Source of the DNA: an uncultured Alkalilimnicola sp.
GTDB lineage: Bacteria > Pseudomonadota > Gammaproteobacteria > Nitrococcales > AK92
NCBI GenBank assembly: GCA_937951875.1
Contig: CALGAN010000039.1
Location: forward strand, 21,302-85,301
Reading direction: 5' to 3'
DNA: 64,000 bases
Numbering within the stretch: the stretch's first letter is position 1; every line of letters starts with the position of its first letter. The notes under the pieces were generated by a model. It did not search any database and was not told the DNA's origin. It saw only the letters and a list, made by a program, of their open reading frames with translations. This document shows, one piece after another, positions 60,015 through 64,000 of this stretch. A program made the position numbers and the translations under genes.

Positions 60015-60986
60015 CTAAGCGTCTACCGCATCGAGCGGACTACGAACACCGCGGCCGCCGCGGCTCAGCACGTGTGTATAGATCATCGTGGTCTTGACGT
60101 CGGCATGGCCGAGCAGCTCCTGCACCGTGCGGATGTCGTAGCCGGCTTCCAGCAGATGGGTCGCGAACGAGTGGCGGAAGGTATGGCATGATGCCGACTT
60201 GGTGAGTCCTGCTGCACGCACGGCGTTGCGCACTGAACGCTGCAGCGTTTTCGGATCGCGATGATGACGGCGCTCGACGCCTGAGCGCGGATCGATGGAA
60301 CGCCGGCTCGCCGGGAAAACATACTGCCAGCCCCATTCCCGCGGCGCATTTGGGTACTTCTGCGCCAGCGCGTACGGCAAATACACCTCGCCAAAGCCCG
60401 CGGCCAAATCGGCCTCATGCACAGCTTTCGCTTTCTCCAGCTGCAAGTGGAGAGGGGAGAGCAGTTTCTCGGGCAGCATAGTTACCCGGTCTTTGGCGCC
60501 CTTGCCGTCGCGGACCACGATCTGCCGCATGGCGAAGTCGATATCCTTCACGCGCAGCCGCACGCACTCCATCAACCGCAAGCCTGCGCCGTACAGCAGG
60601 CTCGCCATCAACCAGTCGCGGCCATCGAGCCGCGCGAGCACCGCCTCCACCTCGCGGCGCGTCAATACTACCGGCAGCCGTGCCGGCCGCTTTGCCCGCA
60701 CAACGTCCTGCAGCCACGGCAGCTCGATGCTCAGCACATCCCGATACAAGAACAGAATTGCCGCCAGCGCCTGATTCTGCGTCGACGCTGCAACATTGCG
60801 TTGTACGGCCAGATCGCTCAGAAACGCTTCCACCTCCGGTGCGCCCATTTCGCGGGGGTGGCGCTTGCCGTGGAAGAGAATGAAACGTCGGATCCAGTGG
60901 ATGTATGCGTTCTCGGTGCGAATGCTGTAGCGCTTGAGTCGGATCCGCTCGCGCACGACATCGAGAAGCCGGGGCTGGTCTTCCAT
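60015..60986 (-). CDS. intI: Integron integrase, intact
   Basis: A 323-residue tyrosine recombinase. The N-terminal SAM-like part has RYSIRTENAYIHWIRRFILFHGKRHP. The catalytic set is complete: Arg137 (YGAGLRLMEC), Lys near 166, His268 and Arg271 (CHTFRHSFATHLLEAGYDIRTVQELLGHADVKT), His294 and Tyr303. The IntI-specific insert LEKAKAVHEADLAAGFGEVYLPYALAQKYPNAPREWGWQYVFPA separates it from XerC/D. ATG 60986 is chosen; GTG 60998 would add four residues. It lies opposite to the cassettes to its right, as is canonical. No LexA box was found. Confidence 0.95.
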   Translation of the reverse strand: MEDQPRLLDVVRERIRLKRYSIRTENAYIHWIRRFILFHGKRHPREMGAPEVEAFLSDLAVQRNVAASTQNQALAAILFLYRDVLSIELPWLQDVVRAKRPARLPVVLTRREVEAVLARLDGRDWLMASLLYGAGLRLMECVRLRVKDIDFAMRQIVVRDGKGAKDRVTMLPEKLLSPLHLQLEKAKAVHEADLAAGFGEVYLPYALAQKYPNAPREWGWQYVFPASRRSIDPRSGVERRHHRDPKTLQRSVRNAVRAAGLTKSASCHTFRHSFATHLLEAGYDIRTVQELLGHADVKTTMIYTHVLSRGGRGVRSPLDAVDA

Positions 60987-61056
60987 GGCAACATGCACCC
61001 TTTGTATTGTTGGCCGATGGTGTATAATTACCGGAGGTGGGCTTGCTGTTCAACAG

Positions 61057-61063
61057 GTTAGCG
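61057..61063 (+). other. Core-like GTTAGCG beside intI
   Basis: This resembles the G-TTRRRY crossover core and lies 71 bases from the intI start, where attI should be. It is a candidate attI point. Confidence 0.4.
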
Positions 61064-61081
61064 GCGGGTGTGGGATGTTAT

Positions 61082-61121
61082 ACACCAGAAGTGGTGTAAA
61101 AAATTACGCCACTTCTGGTGT
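61082..61121. repeat. 17-bp inverted repeat between intI and cassette 1
   Basis: ACACCAGAAGTGGTGTA and TACGCCACTTCTGGTGT have one mismatch around a 6-base A/T loop. The hairpin is 31 bases upstream of the first cassette gene. It could be part of attI, a degraded attC or a regulator site. Confidence 0.6.
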
Positions 61122-61152
61122 CTAATTGTAGTTATGTCTCACAGGGGAGATC

Positions 61153-61803
61153 ATGGATAGCTGGTGGAGCCTTGGTGACTGGTCTGGCTTTCGTGGCTCG
61201 GAACTCGCAACCAACGAAATCGTTTGTCCATTCTGTGGCGAGCGGGGCAACTGGTCTGTTGAATTTTCGGCCCAAAAGAAGCAACCCAATGGGCACAAGG
61301 TACTGCACTACGACACCCTCAAATGTGGGTCATGCGCATCCTTTGTTCAGGCTTTTTGGTCAGCCGGCTCCGGGCTTCATGATTTCCGGGTTCAACCGTG
61401 GCCTCTCAAAGTAAGTAAGGCCCCAGAACACTGGCCAGAGGCTATCGGCCGCTACTGGCTTCAAGCCAAAAGAAATATAAGAGACGACAACTGGGACGCT
61501 GCGGCTGTAATGGCAAGGAGTGCTCTCCAGCTGTCTTTGCGTGACCAAGGCGCCGTCGGACGGACACTCCAGGAAGAGATCGATGATCTTGCCAATAAGG
61601 GCGTGCTTCCTGCTCTCATGCGCGACTGGGCACATGAGGTTCGGGCCCTGGGCAATGACTCTGCGCATCCCGCCCCAAGCCAAGGGCCAACGGATCCTCA
61701 AGATGCTCGCGACATCGTTCAGTTCTTAGACTTCTTCTTGGAGTACTCGTACTCGCTGCCAAAGAAGATCAACGATTACAGGGCGCGCAGATCAACGGCG
61801 TGA
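61153..61803 (+). CDS. Integron cassette: zinc-ribbon DUF4145 (HEPN-like) protein
   Basis: A 216-residue protein. A zinc ribbon is formed by CPFCGERG and CGSC in the first 65 residues. The C-terminal DUF4145 domain reads ARSALQLSLRDQGAVGRTLQEEIDDLANKGVLPALMRDWAHEVRALGNDSAHPA and ends in IVQFLDFFLEYSYSLP. DUF4145 is related to HEPN, and members often sit in defence loci, sometimes fused to nucleases. The polar Arg...His pair has seven residues between, so RNase activity is uncertain. GGGGAG precedes the ATG. Confidence 0.8.
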   Translation: MDSWWSLGDWSGFRGSELATNEIVCPFCGERGNWSVEFSAQKKQPNGHKVLHYDTLKCGSCASFVQAFWSAGSGLHDFRVQPWPLKVSKAPEHWPEAIGRYWLQAKRNIRDDNWDAAAVMARSALQLSLRDQGAVGRTLQEEIDDLANKGVLPALMRDWAHEVRALGNDSAHPAPSQGPTDPQDARDIVQFLDFFLEYSYSLPKKINDYRARRSTA

Positions 61804-61804
61804 G

Positions 61805-61864
61805 ACATAACAGTTCATTCAAGCCGACGCCGCTTCGCAGCGCGGCTTAATTCAGGCGTTGGGC
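61805..61864 (+). repeat. attC recombination site, cassette 1
   Basis: CATAACA, CAAGCCGACGCCGC, TTCG, CAGCGCGGCTTAATT and GTTGGGC: strong attC. It is nearly identical in its arms to the attC at 18299, so both arrays draw on related cassette ends. Confidence 0.88.
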
Positions 61865-61882
61865 TACATGTAGACGAAGGGG

Positions 61883-61902
61883 GGGGCGGCCGAAGCCGCC
61901 CC
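61883..61902 (-). terminator. Hairpin with TTCG loop (minus strand)
   Basis: Read on the minus strand: GGGGCGGC, TTCG and GCCGCCCC, 8 bases beyond the stop of the 48-residue gene. It is a stable tetraloop and a likely terminator. Confidence 0.6.
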
Positions 61903-61909
61903 TGTTACC

Positions 61910-62056
61910 CTACCCTGATGCCCTTACTAGAAAGCACCAAGCTTCATAGCCGTACTCGTGCGCGTCAAGCAGGCGATCACTGTTCCGAACGCGCCTGTAA
62001 CGGCAGCAGACCCACCGGAAGCCAGCAGGCGCCGGCCGTCTTAGATTTACACTCAT
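61910..62056 (-). CDS. Integron cassette (antisense): small 48-residue protein
   Basis: SVNLRRPAPAGFRWVCCRY and RLLDAHEYGYEAWCFLVR make up a short protein with a paired Cys and a WCFLV tail. Similar short proteins lie near phage and integrase genes in Pseudomonas-like genomes, as far as I recall. ATG 62056 has GGGAG six bases upstream, which supports real translation. It lies downstream of the antisense recombinase-domain gene and shares its direction; both are opposite to the array. Confidence 0.6.
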   Translation of the reverse strand: MSVNLRRPAPAGFRWVCCRYRRVRNSDRLLDAHEYGYEAWCFLVRASG

Positions 62057-62171
62057 AGGATTCTCCCACCGCGCGGGGAAGCGACGCGCGGCATTGCACT
62101 GATTTGGGGAATCCACTACGCTGAAGGTGCCAACCGTGGGCGGAGTGGGCTTCACCATTCCCCTACATCCG

Positions 62172-62200
62172 GAGGGCCGGGAGACCGGCCCTCTTTCTGT
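62172..62200 (+). terminator. Intrinsic terminator, plus-strand direction
   Basis: GAGGGCCGG, GAGA and CCGGCCCTC followed by TTTCTGTTT. The T-run faces rightward array transcription. It is located directly after the stop codon of the antisense gene, so it could block read-through from cassette 1 into the antisense unit. Confidence 0.7.
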
Positions 62201-62776
62201 TTATGACCCCGGCATGGCGTAGGCCTTGATGATGGCGGCGAGCTTTTCGGCCTCGGTCGCGGTCAGATCCGCTGGGACGTTCAGTATCTGTACCGTCAAG
62301 CCCGCCCGTAATGGCACGGGTATCGCTATCCCATCGGACTGTTGATGCGCATCTAAGCTTTGTACGGGTGTAGGCCTTGCGTCGGTAGAGTACGGTCCCG
62401 AAGCGGGCGTGTCCGGCCGCTCCGCCTTCTTTACTTGGCGCTTGCCGCTAGCACCATTCCGCTGATTACCCGATGGCTTGAATCCAGCTGGGTTCTCAAC
62501 CCAGGAGAAGAAATCACTGAGCGAAGAGCGCAAGCGGCTCTGGTACACGCGCAAGCTGTCCGGCTTGAAGGCCGTACCCTGGAGGTTGGCGAATCTCTCG
62601 AACGCTTGATCCACGTCAACGGTACGCAGATCACGAGCCTCGTCTGGCTCCAGGACACTGAGAATCTTATTCGATGCCTGCTTGCGGCTGACGGCGGTGT
62701 TTCGCTTGAGCAGCCCTTTCTCCGCCGCGTAGTCGAGGAAGCGATTCAGCGCTTCGAGCGAGTAGTCTTTGGTCAC
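62201..62776 (-). CDS. Integron cassette (antisense): recombinase-N-domain protein without catalytic domain
   Basis: A 191-residue protein. Residues 1-95 resemble the SAM-like core-binding domain of tyrosine recombinases (YSLEALNRFLDYAAEKGLLKRNTAV, LRVYQSRLRSSLSDFFSWVENP). No catalytic Arg/His/Tyr domain follows. A Ser/Pro/Lys-rich linker leads to the motif IPVPLRAGLTVQILNVPADLTATEAEKLAAIIKAYAM. GTG 62776 is preferred; ATG 62836 would add 20 residues but lies upstream of the likely transcript start. It may bind attC-like or other DNA without cutting. Confidence 0.65.
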   Translation of the reverse strand: MTKDYSLEALNRFLDYAAEKGLLKRNTAVSRKQASNKILSVLEPDEARDLRTVDVDQAFERFANLQGTAFKPDSLRVYQSRLRSSLSDFFSWVENPAGFKPSGNQRNGASGKRQVKKAERPDTPASGPYSTDARPTPVQSLDAHQQSDGIAIPVPLRAGLTVQILNVPADLTATEAEKLAAIIKAYAMPGS

Positions 62777-62807
62777 CGGAAGCCCCCCACAAGTAGATGT
62801 TGATGCT

Positions 62808-62836
62808 ATGTTAGTTACATCACAAGGCGGCGTCAA
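62808..62836 (-). promoter_or_regulatory. Promoter and palindromic operator of the antisense cassette gene
   Basis: Read on the minus strand: TTGACG, 17 bases and TAACAT. The -10 box overlaps ATGTTAGTTACAT, a palindrome with 4-base arms, extended by flanking GATG/CATC. This suggests autoregulation of the downstream gene and shows that the cassette carries its own promoter. Confidence 0.6.
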
Positions 62837-63031
62837 TACGTGTGATGCAATTTCTGTAATGCGGCGATGGATCCTCCTTTAGATGCGGCCTCCGGAAAGT
62901 CGTAGGTACGGGCATACCCAGTGCGCTACGCTATGTGGTGACGAGCATCCGCCGTAGGGATCGTCAAGCGAACCGCTCGAGAAGAGATGATTCAGGTCCG
63001 GTGCCAGGATGCCGGTGGTATCGGGTAAGCC

Positions 63032-63090
63032 GCCCAACCAGCGCGTGGAGCCGACGCGCCAAAGCGCGCGGCTCACGCAAATCGTTAGGA
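63032..63090 (+). repeat. attC recombination site, cassette 2
   Basis: GCCCAAC, GTGGAGCCGACGCGCC, AAA, GCGCGCGGCTCACGC and GTTAGGA. It is a near-perfect attC. Confidence 0.88.
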
Positions 63091-63125
63091 CTTCTTGATG
63101 ACACGCTTTTAAGGATAATTAATAA

Positions 63126-63443
63126 ATGCGAAGAAGCACGAAAAATGCGCTAATCGCATTGGGATCTGCTGTTCTTGCCTGGGTGATTGGGATATATCTG
63201 ATCGGCGTGGCGTCGGTTCGAATCTTCACGTCATCAGGTGAGGTCGATATGATGGATCCGCACGCTATTAATAGAGCCCTGGCCGACCCATCGTTCACGA
63301 TCACGTATTCATGGGGAAGCTTTATTTTGGAAGGGAACCATTGGGGCTTCAGCTTCCCGCTGCTGCTTGCTTTATTGTCGTTCGCATCAGCGATAATTCT
63401 AATGCGTAGGCGGTCACGGGCTGTCAGCGGAAAGAAGCCATAA
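63126..63443 (+). CDS. Integron cassette: two-helix membrane protein
   Basis: A 105-residue protein with two membrane helices (LIALGSAVLAWVIGIYLIGVA and GFSFPLLLALLSFASAIILM) joined by a loop of about 45 residues and ended by a basic tail. No family was recognised. The stop codon lies at the start of the next attC. The ATG at 63126 has AAGGA about 11 bases upstream (AAGGATAATTAATAA). Confidence 0.65.
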   Translation: MRRSTKNALIALGSAVLAWVIGIYLIGVASVRIFTSSGEVDMMDPHAINRALADPSFTITYSWGSFILEGNHWGFSFPLLLALLSFASAIILMRRRSRAVSGKKP

Positions 63444-63539
63444 CCATCGTTCCAGGCGACCCTCAAAAGCGACGCGGTTACAGTGGAAAACTTATGCGCT
63501 TGGTAGGCTACTTTTATGGTCGGATGTAAGCTGTTAGGT
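63439..63539 (+). repeat. Probable long attC, cassette 3
   Basis: CATAACC at the left and GTTAGGT at the right, with GGCGACC and GGTCG internal arms. At about 100 bases it is longer than the others in the window and its centre is weakly paired. Confidence 0.55.
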
Positions 63540-63593
63540 GATCAGTTCGCCATTACCTAATAGGTCAATCCATAGGGCGTAGAGAAAAATAAC

Positions 63594-63734
63594 ATGAAAA
63601 CTTTGCTCGTTGCTTTATCCCTGCTCCTTGTCACAAGCACAGTGTTGGCTCACGGTGGTGGGTGCCGTAAGAGCTCCCCTCCCGGCCAGTGCTGTCATAT
63701 GGATAACCGTACCGGGACAGTCCACTGTCATTAA
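63594..63734 (+). CDS. Integron cassette: small secreted YHYH-like protein
   Basis: A 46-residue product: signal peptide LLVALSLLLVTSTVLA, then a mature peptide of about 27 residues with four Cys (GGGCRKS, GQCCHM, TVHCH). The ending NRTGTVHCH matches the NRKTGEYHCH form of YHYH-domain proteins. It is probably exported and may bind metal through its Cys/His set. Frames in other phases are less protein-like. The cassette has about 100 bases of untranslated DNA before its attC. Confidence 0.7.
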   Translation: MKTLLVALSLLLVTSTVLAHGGGCRKSSPPGQCCHMDNRTGTVHCH

Positions 63735-63835
63735 TTCCCGCTGGCCCCTGTACTACCACAGAGGTAGGGATGTACCGGCGTTGGGTATAGTCTGCCTCGT
63801 GCCAACTGATGAGCGCATACCATTGTGTAAAAGCA

Positions 63836-63896
63836 CCTAACCCGGCGCTGCAGCCGACGCCGCGTATGCGGCGCGGCTGAGCTTTTCACGTTAGCT
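63836..63896 (+). repeat. attC recombination site, cassette 4
   Basis: CCTAACC, GCAGCCGACGCCGC, GTAT, GCGGCGCGGCTGAGC and GTTAGCT. It is a clear attC. Confidence 0.88.
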
Positions 63897-63909
63897 TGAA
63901 GGGGGGCAT

Positions 63910-64000
63910 ATGAAGCAACTTGGTGTCGTGTCCCGGCTGATTGGTAACACGTCTGTTGAACAGTTCGGGGTGTGATCGCTGCCATTGTTTCATGGCCTGG
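63910..64000 (+). CDS. Integron cassette 5, partial gene cut by the window end
   Basis: ATG 63910 with AAGGGGGG upstream begins KQLGVVSRLIGNTSVEQFGV and then meets TGA at 63973-63975. A one-base shift allows GVIAAIVSWP to follow, which reads like the start of a membrane helix. The remainder of the cassette is outside the window, so completeness is unknown. Confidence 0.35.

Noticed and set aside
60987..61152. LexA box controlling intI
   Set aside because: Only CTGTTCAACAG is present (spacer of 3 instead of 8), so SOS control is not supported.
63610..63840. 76-codon plus-strand frame that ends inside the fourth attC
   Set aside because: Its stop position fits a cassette gene, but its sequence is the out-of-frame reading of the signal-peptide protein at 63594, which has better coding features.

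Overview
The window is GC-rich proteobacterial chromosome, most likely gammaproteobacterial. The signs are a Fur-type box before a FepA/CirA-like receptor, a Sbal_3080-type lipoprotein, a DUF2868/DUF3482 gene pair, TAXI-TRAP transport and IntI-type integrases. The genus cannot be settled from sequence alone. Genes for acyl-CoA ligation, acyl-CoA dehydrogenation, flavin monooxygenation, a secreted lipase, a patatin and several short-chain dehydrogenases suggest an organism that lives on lipids or hydrophobic carbon. No rRNA, tRNA or CRISPR array was recognised.

Layout. 0.1-8.1 kb: iron-siderophore receptor, VOC protein, hemerythrin-like/truncated-globin pair, MFS pump, diguanylate cyclase, PepSY protein and a class D (OXA-type) beta-lactamase. 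8.2-16.5 kb: a tightly coupled minus-strand operon (FMO, BASS symporter, epimerase, SDR, TSUP permease) with a divergent AraC regulator, a second truncated globin and a fatty-acyl-CoA ligase. 16.5-20.4 kb: a decayed integron, with intI broken by a nonsense codon, a frameshift and an IS3 remnant, followed by four cassettes, one of which encodes an EVE-HNH modification-dependent nuclease. 20.5-30 kb: PhnA, glutaredoxin, TAXI-TRAP transporter, LysR regulator, acyl-CoA dehydrogenase and two SDRs, probably one catabolic regulon. 30-41.6 kb: PadR, nitronate monooxygenase and SnoaL-like protein with a candidate operator, then M1 peptidase, second GGDEF protein, radical SAM, peptide deformylase, YghU-like GST, lipase and AraC. 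41.7-54.1 kb: a large glycine-tract lipoprotein, a complete metQIN methionine transporter, patatin, isochorismatase-like hydrolase, MDR oxidoreductase and the DUF2868/DUF3482 GTPase pair. 54.2-56.7 kb: a base-composition outlier with a coupled two-gene module followed by about 1.1 kb with no convincing gene. 56.7-59.8 kb: thioesterase, lipoprotein and a full-length IS3-family element with a frameshifted orfB. 60-64 kb: a second integron with an intact intI and at least five cassettes that run off the window end. One of these cassettes carries two genes on the antisense strand.

The most notable feature is the presence of two non-identical integrons in the same orientation about 43 kb apart, one degenerate and one apparently functional. 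Their cassettes include a probable phage-defence nuclease, a zinc-ribbon/HEPN-like (DUF4145) protein and an inverted, self-promoted cassette. Two regulatory predictions can be tested: a 39-bp block shared by the lysR promoter and the TRAP operon leader, and a perfect ATGCAAC-CA-GTTGCAT palindrome before the nitronate monooxygenase operon.
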